Counted from the stretch's first letter, positions 44,907-54,094 are shown. The stretch: 64,000 bases of DNA from Flavobacteriaceae bacterium UBA4022 (GCA_002384055.1 DGAU01000014.1:1-64000); one strand, 5' to 3'. Numbers and translations are program-made. The notes: a model not told the origin generated them from the sequence alone.

Positions 44907-45122
44907 ATGGCCCAGCAACCTCAAAATTGGAAGCGTTGGTTGGTGCTGACGTCCATCGCAGTGGAAATGGGCGTTATTATTTATGCGAGTAACCAACTCG
45001 GGCGGTGGCTTGACGGAATGTATTTTCCCGGAGAGAAAACTTTAGCTGTAGTGTTTACCCTAGCTGGTGTTGCGGTTGCAATGCTATTGGTCATGAATCA
45101 AACCAAACGTCTCAACACATGA
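44907..45122 (+). CDS. AtpZ/AtpI-like ATP synthase accessory protein
   Basis: A 71-residue protein with two hydrophobic segments (about 12-30 and 46-64), the GRWLDGMYFP loop between them and a position directly upstream of atpB, as for the AtpZ/AtpI accessory family linked to F1Fo assembly. It overlaps the next gene by 4 bp. Confidence 0.8.
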   Translation: MAQQPQNWKRWLVLTSIAVEMGVIIYASNQLGRWLDGMYFPGEKTLAVVFTLAGVAVAMLLVMNQTKRLNT

Positions 45123-45523
45123 ATTTCCCAACAGAGTTTAAACAGTTCGCTTATTGGTTTACAGCGATCGGGCTGGCTTGTTTTTGCGCCCAATCAGGAG
45201 TACAATCATGGAATAATCAGGCCCTATTTTCAAACCAAATCATAACAACTTATTTTATGAATTTTGGCGTTGGTATTTTGTTGGTATTTATTATTGCAAA
45301 ATTATTAAGCCCTGATTCTACAGCCGTTGGATCCGTTTTTTTGCTCGCTAGCGCGGTGAAATTCGGTCTTTTGTTTCTGCTGGTTTTGCCCAACTACAAG
45401 TCTGATGGAGTGATTGATCGAGCGGAATTCTGGACGTTTTTCATGCCTTACATGATTTGCGTCATTATGGAAGTGCTGTTTTTGTCAAAACGATTAACGA
45501 TTAACCCAGAAAGGCCTCAATAA
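45119..45523 (+). CDS. DUF6168-like membrane protein of the ATP synthase cluster
   Basis: A 134-residue protein with four hydrophobic segments, an AtpI-like topology. It resembles the small membrane protein usually found between atpZ and atpB in Flavobacteriia (I believe DUF6168). A role in Fo assembly is inferred from position only. The end is 93 bp upstream of atpB, and the gap carries the atpB promoter. Confidence 0.65.
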   Translation: MNFPTEFKQFAYWFTAIGLACFCAQSGVQSWNNQALFSNQIITTYFMNFGVGILLVFIIAKLLSPDSTAVGSVFLLASAVKFGLLFLLVLPNYKSDGVIDRAEFWTFFMPYMICVIMEVLFLSKRLTINPERPQ

Positions 45524-45574
45524 CCACCTTCAAAAAAACCTTTGATTTTGTTTTTCCATTATAAGTAAGAATGC

Positions 45575-45582
45575 TATTTTTG
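45575..45582 (+). promoter_or_regulatory. Putative promoter for the main ATP synthase operon
   Basis: TATTTTTG (45575-45582) matches TAnnTTTG; a TTG at 45548-45550 lies 24 bp upstream, one base beyond the usual spacing. The -7 box is 34 bp before the atpB ATG. Confidence 0.55.
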
Positions 45583-45616
45583 CACAGAATTTAGTAGGCA
45601 CATTTAATTAGCTATA

Positions 45617-46756
45617 ATGCAAGGAAAACGACTTATTCATCTTCTTATTGGCTTATATTTTTCGACGACCGCTTTAACCGTGTATGCCTCTGATTCTAAA
45701 GAGGGCGGTCAAACTCCGGCAGAGCGAAAAGTAGAAGTTAGTGCTTATGTGAATCACCACAATTTAGACACGCACGACTTCGGATTATTCTCTTATACAG
45801 GATCGAATGGGGAGCACCATCAAGTGGGTTTTCCATTACCGGTTATTTTATGGGCTGATGGTCTTCATGTGTTTTCTTCAGGCGCGCTCCATCATGGTGA
45901 GTCTGTTGTCGCATCGAAGGGCAAATACTTTGTTTTAGATACACACGCTTACAAAATATATGAGACAAACGCCCAAGGCACTTTGAATTATGACCAAGAC
46001 CATCATGTTTTAAATCAAGCGCCGTTGGATTTTTCAATTACCAAAAGCGTCTTTATGATCATGGTTGTGGGCCTTTTGCTCATCCTAATTTTCAGGAGTT
46101 TGGCAAAAAGCTACGCGACCAATCAAGGACTACCTGTTGGCGTAGGCCGCTTTTTTGAGCCGATTGTTATTTTTATAAGAGACGATATTGCAATTCCCAA
46201 TATAGGCGCCGAAAAATACCAGCGCTATATGCCTTATTTGTTGACCGTATTTTTCTTTATTTGGTTTTTAAACCTTTTTGGCTTGACGCCATTAGGGGTC
46301 AATGTTACGGGGAACATCGCTGTAACTTCCGCGTTGGCGATTATAACCTTTTTGATCACGAATTTTACCGGAACGAAAGACTATTGGAAACATATTTTTG
46401 ACCCTCTGGGGCATGGGATGCCTTGGAGCGCAAAGATTCCACTATACATTATTTTGATCCCGATTGAAATACTAGGGATTTTTATCAAACCATTTTCTCT
46501 GTTGATCCGACTTTATGCAAACATGCAGGCTGGGCACATTGTTTTAGGGAGTTTAATAGGATTGATATACATATTTCAAAATTGGCTGGCGGGACCTTTA
46601 GGGCTTGGATTGTCTTTTGCCATTTCATTCATTGAACTATTGGTGGCTTTATTGCAGGCGTACATATTTACGATGTTGTCGGCTTTATATTTTGGATTCG
46701 CAAGTGAAACACATGAACACGCCGTGGAACATGACGGCGAATTACAGCACTTGTAA
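45617..46756 (+). CDS. atpB: ATP synthase Fo subunit a
   Basis: Proton-channel half of the Fo motor in the inner membrane. The 379-residue length is large because of an N-terminal signal-like segment and about 130 residues rich in His, a common feature in Bacteroidota. The functional region has about five helices, with the essential Arg in the SLLIRLYANMQAGHI stretch near residue 303, followed by the terminal helix. Confidence 0.96.
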   Translation: MQGKRLIHLLIGLYFSTTALTVYASDSKEGGQTPAERKVEVSAYVNHHNLDTHDFGLFSYTGSNGEHHQVGFPLPVILWADGLHVFSSGALHHGESVVASKGKYFVLDTHAYKIYETNAQGTLNYDQDHHVLNQAPLDFSITKSVFMIMVVGLLLILIFRSLAKSYATNQGLPVGVGRFFEPIVIFIRDDIAIPNIGAEKYQRYMPYLLTVFFFIWFLNLFGLTPLGVNVTGNIAVTSALAIITFLITNFTGTKDYWKHIFDPLGHGMPWSAKIPLYIILIPIEILGIFIKPFSLLIRLYANMQAGHIVLGSLIGLIYIFQNWLAGPLGLGLSFAISFIELLVALLQAYIFTMLSALYFGFASETHEHAVEHDGELQHL

Positions 46757-46789
46757 AAAAGAGAATGTTTAATTTAAATAAATAAGAGT

Positions 46790-46981
46790 ATGACAATTCC
46801 AACTATTGTAGGAGCAGGTTTAGCAGTTATTGGTGTCGGTATCGGCATTGGACAAATTGGAGGTAAAGCTATGGAAGCAATTGCCCGCCAACCTGAAGCT
46901 TATGGAAAAATTCAGACATTGATGCTCATTGCGGCAGCTTTGATTGAAGGATTTGGTTTTGCAGCGATTTTCGCAGCATAA
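46790..46981 (+). CDS. atpE: ATP synthase Fo subunit c
   Basis: A 63-residue hairpin forming the rotor ring. The first helix is followed by the polar loop ARQPEA, and the second helix carries the ion-binding Glu in AALIEGFGF. The residue after Glu is Gly-Phe rather than Ser-Thr, so the Na+ signature is absent and the enzyme is probably H+ driven. It is followed by a 122-bp spacer with three hairpins before atpF. Confidence 0.97.
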   Translation: MTIPTIVGAGLAVIGVGIGIGQIGGKAMEAIARQPEAYGKIQTLMLIAAALIEGFGFAAIFAA

Positions 46982-46988
46982 ATCAAAA

Positions 46989-47095
46989 AAGCACACAGAC
47001 ACAACGGTTGGTTGCTTCTGTGTGCTTCTATTAAAACAACAATCCCGCAGGGATTTATCAATAAGAGTCATTAAATAATTTCCCGAGCATTCGGG
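46989..47095 (+). promoter_or_regulatory. Three consecutive hairpins between atpE and atpF
   Basis: Hairpin 1: AAGCACACAGA (46989-46999) pairs with TCTGTGTGCTT (47017-47027). Hairpin 2: AATCCC (47041-47046) with GGGATT (47050-47055). Hairpin 3: CCCGA (47082-47086) with TCGGG (47091-47095), ending 8 bp before the atpF ATG. None is followed by a T-run, so they look like RNA-stability or processing elements, not terminators. Confidence 0.7.
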
Positions 47096-47103
47096 TAATA
47101 GTT

Positions 47104-47604
47104 ATGGAAAAACTAATTGGAGAATTTTCAGTAGGTTTATTTTTTTGGCAAACACTTTTGTTTGTTGCGATGCTTTTCATACTCAAAAAGTATGCTTGGA
47201 AGCCGATACTTGACGCTGTTAATGAGCGAGAGGAAGGCATTAAAAAAGCATTAGAATCTGCAGTGCAAGCCAAAAAAGAGATGGCTAGCATGAACGCAGA
47301 CAATGAAAAACTACTTCAGGAAGCACGATCAGAAAGAGACGCAATGCTTAAAGAGGCACGAGAGATTAAGGCCAAATTGATCGGTGACGCGAAAGATGAA
47401 GCCAAATCGGAGGCGGATAAAATAATCATTCAGGCGCAAGCCGCAATACAGAGCGAGAAGAAAGCAGCGATCGCCGAGATAAAGGACCAGGTCGCGAGCC
47501 TATCCATCGATATAGCTGAAAAAGTCATAAAGCAGGCCTTGTCGCGTGATGATCAACAACAGAAGTTGGTCAAAGACCTTTTAGACGATACAGCCTTAAA
47601 TTAA
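47104..47604 (+). CDS. atpF: ATP synthase Fo subunit b
   Basis: A 166-residue stator protein: one N-terminal membrane helix (about 8-27) containing FWQTLLFVAMLFILKKYAWKPIL, then a long charged helix for the peripheral stalk. Typical length. It is followed 4 bp later by atpH. Confidence 0.96.
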   Translation: MEKLIGEFSVGLFFWQTLLFVAMLFILKKYAWKPILDAVNEREEGIKKALESAVQAKKEMASMNADNEKLLQEARSERDAMLKEAREIKAKLIGDAKDEAKSEADKIIIQAQAAIQSEKKAAIAEIKDQVASLSIDIAEKVIKQALSRDDQQQKLVKDLLDDTALN

Positions 47605-47608
47605 TATT

Positions 47609-48151
47609 ATGAGCGGAAGTAGAGCGGCAATCAGATACGCAAATGCCTTACTGCAAAAGGCCAACGAGAATAGTTTAGCGGACGTGGTGTTTAGCGACAT
47701 GCAATCTGTTGTAGCCACATTGAACGCGAGTCATGAGCTTTACTTAGCCCTAAAAAGCCCGATCATTAAAATGGAAGACAAGCAGGAGATCCTCAAACAA
47801 GTCTTCTCAAAAGTCTCTGGCGAAACGCAGTCATTGATCCGCGTTTTATCTGAAAACAAACGGACAGCCTTATTGGGTGAAGTCGCCCAAGGATACATCA
47901 ATTTGTATAACGAGGCCAAAGGCGTTAAAACAGCCAAGGTCATTACAGCATGTGCACTGTCAGAAGCGCTCGAAGGTCAAATACGTCAAAAAATTGAAGC
48001 CTTGACCGGGAGTAAGGAAGTCACCTTAGATTTAGAAATAGATCCAGAGATTATTGGTGGCTTTGTGTTGCGTATTGGTGACTTGCAGTATAATGCTAGT
48101 GTTGCCAATCAGTTAAGTCAAATCAAGAGAGAATTTAGTAAAAGTGTTTAA
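47609..48151 (+). CDS. atpH: ATP synthase F1 subunit delta
   Basis: A 180-residue stator subunit linking F1 to the b subunits. It starts with SRAAIRYANALL, and the C-terminal part carries the family signature DPEIIGGFVLRIGD. The gap to atpA is 35 bp and contains GGGCCCGGGCC-like GC-rich sequence only briefly; no hairpin was scored. Confidence 0.96.
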   Translation: MSGSRAAIRYANALLQKANENSLADVVFSDMQSVVATLNASHELYLALKSPIIKMEDKQEILKQVFSKVSGETQSLIRVLSENKRTALLGEVAQGYINLYNEAKGVKTAKVITACALSEALEGQIRQKIEALTGSKEVTLDLEIDPEIIGGFVLRIGDLQYNASVANQLSQIKREFSKSV

Positions 48152-48186
48152 AACCATGGGCCCGGCCCATAATAGATAAAGAAACA

Positions 48187-49764
48187 ATGGCAGAAGTAAA
48201 ACCAGCTGAAGTATCAGCAATTTTAAAGCAACAACTCACAGGCTTTGAAGCCAGCATGTCTTTAGACGAAGTCGGAACGGTGCTTACCGTTGGTGATGGG
48301 ATTGCCCGCGTGTATGGCCTGTCTAATGTGCAATATGGCGAATTGGTTGAGTTTGAAAACGGCCTAGAAGGAATTGTATTAAACCTGGAAGAAGACAATG
48401 TTGGTGTTGTGCTCTTAGGACCTTCAAAACAAATCAAAGAAGGCGCAACAGTAAAACGCACCCAGCGGATCGCCTCTATTAATGTCGGCGAAGGTGTTGT
48501 GGGCCGTGTGGTCAACACACTGGGTCAGCCTATTGATGGAAAAGGTCCTATTGACGGAAAAACTTATGAGATGCCACTTGAGCGCAAAGCTCCTGGGGTA
48601 ATCTTCCGCCAGCCAGTAAACGAACCACTTCAAACAGGAATCAAATCGATTGATGCAATGATTCCAGTTGGCCGTGGCCAACGTGAATTGGTCATTGGTG
48701 ACCGTCAAACTGGGAAAACAACGGTTTGTATCGACACCATTTTGAATCAAAAGGAGTTTTATGATGCAGGTGAGCCCGTTTACTGTATTTATGTTGCGAT
48801 AGGTCAAAAGGCATCTACCGTAGCGAATATTGCCAAAGTACTTGAGGACAAAGGAGCACTAGCCTACACAACTATTGTTGCGGCGAATGCCTCTGATCCT
48901 GCACCAATGCAAGTTTATGCGCCTTTTGCAGGGGCAGCGATTGGTGAATATTTTAGAGATACAGGGCGTCCAGCCCTAATCATATATGATGATTTATCCA
49001 AACAAGCCGTTGCTTACCGTGAGGTTTCTCTTTTGCTGCGCCGTCCACCAGGACGCGAGGCTTACCCTGGAGACGTCTTCTATTTGCACTCTAGATTATT
49101 GGAGCGTGCCGCTAAAGTGATTGCCGATGATGCGATTGCAAAAAACATGAACGATCTTCCTCACTCACTGAAGGATCTCGTAAAAGGAGGAGGCTCATTG
49201 ACAGCACTACCGATCATCGAGACACAAGCGGGTGACGTTTCGGCCTACATCCCAACAAATGTGATCTCTATTACGGATGGTCAAATATTCCTAGAGAGTG
49301 ACTTGTTCAACTCAGGAGTGCGCCCAGCGATTAATGTTGGTATTTCTGTATCACGTGTTGGTGGATCTGCGCAGATAAAGTCTATGAAAAAAGTGGCCGG
49401 AACATTGAAATTGGACCAGGCACAATACCGGGAACTAGAAGCGTTTTCTAAGTTTGGTAGTGATTTGGACGCGGCGACTATGAACGTGATTGAAAAAGGA
49501 AAACGAAATGTTGAAATCCTGAAGCAAGCACAGAATGATCCTTACACAGTAGAGGACCAAGTAGCGATTATCTATGCGGGGTCTAAAAACTTATTGCGCC
49601 AAGTGCCAGTTGAAAAAATCAAGGAGTTTGAAAGAGACTATCTTGAGTTTTTGAACACCAAACACAGAGGCACCCTAGATGACTTGAAAGCAGGAAAATT
49701 AACCGACGAGGTGATTGATGTCTTGACATCAGTAGCCAAGGATTTATCATCACGCTATAACTAG
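48187..49764 (+). CDS. atpA: ATP synthase F1 subunit alpha
   Basis: A 525-residue non-catalytic nucleotide-binding subunit of F1. The Walker A sequence is GDRQTGKTT at about residue 175, followed by the family pattern ALIIYDDLSKQAVAYR and the arginine finger region VGGSAQIKSMKK. Full length. A hairpin with T-run lies just after its stop. Confidence 0.98.
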   Translation: MAEVKPAEVSAILKQQLTGFEASMSLDEVGTVLTVGDGIARVYGLSNVQYGELVEFENGLEGIVLNLEEDNVGVVLLGPSKQIKEGATVKRTQRIASINVGEGVVGRVVNTLGQPIDGKGPIDGKTYEMPLERKAPGVIFRQPVNEPLQTGIKSIDAMIPVGRGQRELVIGDRQTGKTTVCIDTILNQKEFYDAGEPVYCIYVAIGQKASTVANIAKVLEDKGALAYTTIVAANASDPAPMQVYAPFAGAAIGEYFRDTGRPALIIYDDLSKQAVAYREVSLLLRRPPGREAYPGDVFYLHSRLLERAAKVIADDAIAKNMNDLPHSLKDLVKGGGSLTALPIIETQAGDVSAYIPTNVISITDGQIFLESDLFNSGVRPAINVGISVSRVGGSAQIKSMKKVAGTLKLDQAQYRELEAFSKFGSDLDAATMNVIEKGKRNVEILKQAQNDPYTVEDQVAIIYAGSKNLLRQVPVEKIKEFERDYLEFLNTKHRGTLDDLKAGKLTDEVIDVLTSVAKDLSSRYN

Positions 49765-49793
49765 GACTCTCACGACCTGTTAGAGTCTTTTTT
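49765..49793 (+). terminator. Terminator-like hairpin between atpA and atpG
   Basis: GACTCT (49765-49770) pairs with AGAGTC (49782-49787) around an 11-nt loop and is followed by six T's. It starts 1 bp after the atpA stop and lies within the operon, 28 bp before atpG. It may be a partial (attenuating) terminator. Confidence 0.6.
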
Positions 49794-49820
49794 GGGCAGA
49801 CAACAGATAAAGCAATATCT

Positions 49821-50687
49821 ATGGCTAACTTAAAAGAAATTAGAAATAGGATCAACTCGGTGGGGTCTACCATGCAGATAACCAGTGCCATGAAAATGGT
49901 TTCTGCTGCCAAGTTGAAAAAGGCTCAGGACGCGATTGTGGCCATGCGCCCTTATTCTGAAACGTTATCGGCCTTATTGCGTAATTTGAGCGCTAATTTG
50001 GATGGTGACGTGCAGAATCCCTATGCCGTCCAGAGGGATATTAAAAAAGTCCTCATCGTCGCCATTACCTCTAATAGAGGACTGGCAGGCGCGTTTAACA
50101 CCAATGTAATCAAGGAATGCAAGCGTAGCGCTCAAGAGCTCTATGCGGGCATGGAGGTGAGTTTTTTGACCATAGGAAAAAAAGGAAACGACATCCTGGG
50201 CAAGACCGGGCGAGTGACCTATAACAACAATGATATTTTTGACGATTTGACCTTTTCCGCTAATGCGGCTATTGCGGAGCAAATCATGCAGGATTATGCT
50301 GAGGGCACTTATGATAAGGTGGTGTTGGTGTACAATAAATTCAAAAATGCCGCGACTCAGATCGTGATGCACGAATCTTTTCTGCCGATAGAAAGCAGCG
50401 AAGAAGAAAGCAAAGCCGCTGGGCCTGCTGCAGACTTTATTTTTGAGCCGTCTAAGGAGGAAATTATCTCTGAATTGATCCCAAAGAGTCTAAAAACACA
50501 ATTATTTAAGGCCCTAAGAGATAGTGTTGCTAGCGAGCATGGCGCGCGAATGACCGCAATGCACAAGGCGACAGATAATGCCAAGGATCTCAAAGACAGC
50601 TTGACCTTAGAATACAACAAGGCCCGTCAGGCCTCTATTACCAATGAAATCTTGGAAATTGTTGGCGGCGCAGAAGCTTTAGCCTAA
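49821..50687 (+). CDS. atpG: ATP synthase F1 subunit gamma
   Basis: A 288-residue rotor stalk. The N terminus NLKEIRNRINSVGSTMQITSAMKMV and the C-terminal SEHGARMTAMHKATDNA are the two coiled-coil signatures of this family. atpD and atpC do not follow; in Flavobacteriia they are often elsewhere. The operon ends at the terminator at 50728. Confidence 0.97.
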   Translation: MANLKEIRNRINSVGSTMQITSAMKMVSAAKLKKAQDAIVAMRPYSETLSALLRNLSANLDGDVQNPYAVQRDIKKVLIVAITSNRGLAGAFNTNVIKECKRSAQELYAGMEVSFLTIGKKGNDILGKTGRVTYNNNDIFDDLTFSANAAIAEQIMQDYAEGTYDKVVLVYNKFKNAATQIVMHESFLPIESSEEESKAAGPAADFIFEPSKEEIISELIPKSLKTQLFKALRDSVASEHGARMTAMHKATDNAKDLKDSLTLEYNKARQASITNEILEIVGGAEALA

Positions 50688-50727
50688 TAAGGCTAAAAAG
50701 CTTTAAATACGACATGAAAGTCTTCAG

Positions 50728-50755
50728 AACCTCCCAGATACGGGAGGTTTTTTTT
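50728..50755 (+). terminator. Terminator of the ATP synthase operon
   Basis: AACCTCCC (50728-50735) pairs with GGGAGGTT (50742-50749) around a 6-nt loop, followed by an eight-T run (50748-50755). It lies 40 bp after atpG. Confidence 0.92.
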
Positions 50756-50791
50756 ATACCTTTATAATGCAACAAAGTGCTCATTCTCGTG

Positions 50792-51256
50792 ATGAAAAAC
50801 ACAGTAATATTTGGGGGGTTTTTAGGGCTGATGTTGATTGGCTTCAGCTGTGCTGGAGGGCGTGAAACCACCATCGAAAAAACGCCGCCATTCCAAGTGG
50901 TTGTGGCCTACAGCCAGCCATGGGTGGCCGGAACGGCCTCGGGCGGAAAGGGCACAACCTTAACCTTGCTCATCACCGAGCCAAAGGAAGAGATAGCGCT
51001 GACAATGGTGTATTTTAATGACCACTGGCAAACCGTTAAGGCCCATAAAAATCAGCCAGAGTTATTTAAGGCAGAATTCAGTGACCAAGCGGATGACCCT
51101 GTGATTGAATTGATCCCCATCGAAGCAAATGTTACCCTTAAAGCATCCCAGGCGATGATTTATTATATCAAAAACGGGAGACCTTATTTTTCGTTGGTAA
51201 ACGATATTGAACTCAGGCCGATATTGGCCTATCCAGGCAACAAAAAAGGAGCTTAA
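50792..51256 (+). CDS. Putative lipoprotein of unknown function
   Basis: A 154-residue protein with a signal peptide and lipobox-like GFSC at about residues 16-19, then a beta-rich domain. I do not recognise the family. The ATG at 50792 gives a standard signal sequence (Met-Lys-Asn); an upstream in-frame start is less suitable. It is 11 bp upstream of dut and may be cotranscribed with the following envelope genes. Confidence 0.75.
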   Translation: MKNTVIFGGFLGLMLIGFSCAGGRETTIEKTPPFQVVVAYSQPWVAGTASGGKGTTLTLLITEPKEEIALTMVYFNDHWQTVKAHKNQPELFKAEFSDQADDPVIELIPIEANVTLKASQAMIYYIKNGRPYFSLVNDIELRPILAYPGNKKGA

Positions 51257-51266
51257 ACATAAAGAG

Positions 51267-51701
51267 ATGACCATTAAATTAATCAACAAATCGGGACAGC
51301 CGGCCCCACACTACGAAACCTTGGCGTCTGCAGGGATGGACCTGCGGGCGTGTATTGAAGGCGCTTTGGTGCTAGAACCAATGGGCCGGGCCATCATTAA
51401 AACCGGCTTATATTTGGAGCTTCCCGTGGGATATGAGGCCCAAGTGCGCCCGCGGAGTGGGCTAGCGGCCAAATACGGCATCACGGTACTTAACACCCCA
51501 GGCACAATTGATGCGGATTACCGCGGCGAAATAGGGGTCATTTTAATTAATTTGTCTCAAGAGCCCTTTACTATTGAAAATGGCGAGCGCATTGCTCAAT
51601 TGGTGATTGCGCGCCATGAACGCGCCGAGTGGGAGTTGGTCGAAACGCTGTCGGAAACCGACAGGGGCGCTGGAGGATTCGGCAGCACAGGAAAAAAATA
51701 A
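51267..51701 (+). CDS. dut: Deoxyuridine 5'-triphosphate nucleotidohydrolase
   Basis: Hydrolyses dUTP to dUMP and pyrophosphate, preventing uracil misincorporation. All five family motifs are visible in the 144 residues: AGMDLRA, RPRSGLA, TPGTIDADYRGEI, ERIAQLV and RGAGGFGSTG. The ATG at 51267 is used because the longer reading would overlap the lipoprotein gene. Confidence 0.97.
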   Translation: MTIKLINKSGQPAPHYETLASAGMDLRACIEGALVLEPMGRAIIKTGLYLELPVGYEAQVRPRSGLAAKYGITVLNTPGTIDADYRGEIGVILINLSQEPFTIENGERIAQLVIARHERAEWELVETLSETDRGAGGFGSTGKK

Positions 51702-51722
51702 TTAATTATTGAAAAAGCATTC

Positions 51723-52739
51723 ATGAAAATAATCGTACCCATGGCTGGCCGAGGCTCACGCCTTCGCCCGCATTCTCTTACCGTGCCGAAACCTTTAATC
51801 CCTGTAGCAGGCCAGCCTATTGTCCATCGCCTTGTAACCGATATCGCCAGGATTTTGAACGAACCCATCGAGGAGGTTGCTTTTATTTTGGGGGATCCTG
51901 CTTTTTTTGGCCCAGATGTGGCGCAAGAACTCATTCAACTGGCAGAGGGATTGGGCGCAAAGGGGCGTATATACCGTCAATTGGAGCCCAAAGGAACAGG
52001 TCACGCGATCATGTGCGCCGAGCCATCCTTGAGTGGCCCCGCGGTGGTGGCTTATGCCGACACGCTCATTAGAGCAACTTTTGCCCTTGATAAGGAGGCC
52101 GACAGTGTCATTTGGACTAAAAAAGTCGACCACCCAGAGGCCTATGGTGTCGTCAAGCGCAACCATGAGGGACACATCACGGAGCTTGTCGAAAAACCAG
52201 AGCAATTCGTCAGTGATGAGGCCGTCATAGGGATTTATTACTTTAAAGACATTGGTCAGCTCAAGGAGGAACTTCAAAAAGTGATGGACCAAGGCATCAT
52301 GCATCAGGGCGAATACCAGATTAACGATGGAATTAAGGCGCTAATGGCGCAAGGCAAGATTTTTAAATCGAGCACTGTAGACCAATGGATGGATTGCGGC
52401 AACAAAGAGATTACCTTAAAAACCAACACGCAAATGCTTGGGTTTTTGCAAGAAGATGGCGCCCCGCTTAGAGCCCCGGACATCGAATTGAGTAATGCAG
52501 AAATCATCGAACCTTGCTTTATCGCCTCTGGGGCAGTAATTAAGGACGCAACTGTCGGCCCATTTGTTTCGGTGGGTCCCCGAACAGTCATTGAAAACAG
52601 CACCATCAGCCACAGTATTGTACAAGGAGATTCCCACATCAGCAATGCGCACTTGAGCGAGGCGATGATCGGAAATCACGTGGTTTTTGATGGTTCTTTC
52701 ACCCGAATTAGTCTGGGGGATTATAGCCGCTTAGAATGA
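51723..52739 (+). CDS. Sugar-1-phosphate nucleotidyltransferase with beta-helix domain
   Basis: A 338-residue enzyme with an N-terminal nucleotidyltransferase domain, opening MAGRGSRLRPHSLTVPKPLIPVAG, and a C-terminal left-handed beta-helix made of hexapeptide repeats (about 250-330; for example IEPCFIASGAVIKDATVGPF). The domain order is that of GlmU/GDP-mannose pyrophosphorylase-like proteins. The sugar and nucleotide are unclear. It overlaps the next gene by 4 bp. Confidence 0.88.
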   Translation: MKIIVPMAGRGSRLRPHSLTVPKPLIPVAGQPIVHRLVTDIARILNEPIEEVAFILGDPAFFGPDVAQELIQLAEGLGAKGRIYRQLEPKGTGHAIMCAEPSLSGPAVVAYADTLIRATFALDKEADSVIWTKKVDHPEAYGVVKRNHEGHITELVEKPEQFVSDEAVIGIYYFKDIGQLKEELQKVMDQGIMHQGEYQINDGIKALMAQGKIFKSSTVDQWMDCGNKEITLKTNTQMLGFLQEDGAPLRAPDIELSNAEIIEPCFIASGAVIKDATVGPFVSVGPRTVIENSTISHSIVQGDSHISNAHLSEAMIGNHVVFDGSFTRISLGDYSRLE

Positions 52740-54094
52740 AACACCTGAGCCACATTTTGTTTTTTATTATGGCACCATTCTTCGGATTGACAGCCCAAAT
52801 ACCGACGACTGTGGACACTACCTCACGCCGCTCTGCAGAGGTGCAGTTCAAGAACTTATTTTTTGAGGCGATTAAACAACGAGGAATCGAAAACTACCCT
52901 TTAGCCATTAGGGCGATTGATAAAGCACAAAAATTACCCAGCTTAGATGCCGAACAGCAAACAGCATTGGCTTATGAACGCGGGAAAAATCAATTGGCGA
53001 TGGGCAATTATAACGCGGCAGAAGAAGCGTTTCTTTTTTCCGTTGGTGCAGAGGATTATACCAAAGCCTCTCAGGAAGGACTTTATACTGTTTACCACGA
53101 GCAAGGAGATTACAACCAAGCCTTACCTATTGTGCGGCTTTTAGCGCGCGGGGATGCCGAATACCTTATCGACGTGGTCAAAATACACATACAACGCCAA
53201 GATTTTAAACCAGCCATCGCCTTACTGGATAGTCTGGATCAACAATGGGGGGAAAGCCTGCTGCGTCAGCATTTGCGTCAAGAGGTTTATAAGAATACCA
53301 AGGACACTGGGCAAACCTTAGACTTGCTCGAGCAAGAGGCGACAGGAGAAACACCTTCCCAGCAGCACTACCTCAACAAGGTTTATGCCTTGAGCGAACA
53401 AAATAAAGAGCCGGAGGCTTTTGCGGTGGCCCTTTCTTGGCAAAAAGATTATCCAAATTCTGGACAAGCACAGTTCGCGCTTTACAAGTTTTATATGGAT
53501 CAAAACAATATAGATCAAGCGTTAGAGAGCATGAACATGGCGCTGAACGATCGTTCTGTTCAAGGCCCCCAGTTACTGCAATTGATCAAAGACTATTTGT
53601 CATTTCTACATGCCAACCCACAATACGAATGGACGCTCAATCGTTATATTGCCGTATTGTCGGAGCGCCAAGATGCCGACACAAATCAATTACTTGGGCA
53701 GTATTTTGTGGCAAAAGGCGGGATCACGCAGGGCCTGGATTACCTCCAAAAAGCGTTAGACTTAGACCCAATGAACCATACGATTTATATACAAATGGCG
53801 TCATTAAATTATCAAACGCAGCAATATGATCGGGGTTTAATTTATGCCGAACAGGGCTTGAGTTTGTTTCCGGCACAATCTGTATTTTATCTGCTGACCG
53901 CCAGGGGACACAAAGAGAAGGGCGCCCTTAAACAGGCATTATCGTATCTTGAAATGGGCTTGGATTATGTTTTGGACCATGAGCGTGAGGGCCGATTGAT
54001 TTACCAAGAAGGCGCGGCCATATATCAAGCGCTTGGCCAGGACACTAACGCAGAACTTTGGCGGCAAAAGGGACAAATAAAAAACAATGAATAG
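52736..54094 (+). CDS. Exported TPR-repeat protein
   Basis: A 452-residue protein with an N-terminal signal peptide ending in GLTAQ, followed by repeated helix pairs of tetratricopeptide character across the whole length (for example YLQKALDLDPMNHTIYIQMASLNY). No catalytic motifs. It overlaps the neighbours at both ends (4 and 8 bp), in a conserved flavobacterial envelope operon. A scaffold role is inferred. Confidence 0.82.
   Translation: MKHLSHILFFIMAPFFGLTAQIPTTVDTTSRRSAEVQFKNLFFEAIKQRGIENYPLAIRAIDKAQKLPSLDAEQQTALAYERGKNQLAMGNYNAAEEAFLFSVGAEDYTKASQEGLYTVYHEQGDYNQALPIVRLLARGDAEYLIDVVKIHIQRQDFKPAIALLDSLDQQWGESLLRQHLRQEVYKNTKDTGQTLDLLEQEATGETPSQQHYLNKVYALSEQNKEPEAFAVALSWQKDYPNSGQAQFALYKFYMDQNNIDQALESMNMALNDRSVQGPQLLQLIKDYLSFLHANPQYEWTLNRYIAVLSERQDADTNQLLGQYFVAKGGITQGLDYLQKALDLDPMNHTIYIQMASLNYQTQQYDRGLIYAEQGLSLFPAQSVFYLLTARGHKEKGALKQALSYLEMGLDYVLDHEREGRLIYQEGAAIYQALGQDTNAELWRQKGQIKNNE

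Noticed and set aside
46790..46981. Na+-type c-ring
   Set aside because: The Gln in helix 1 is present, but Glu is followed by Gly-Phe instead of Ser-Thr, so the Na+ signature is incomplete.
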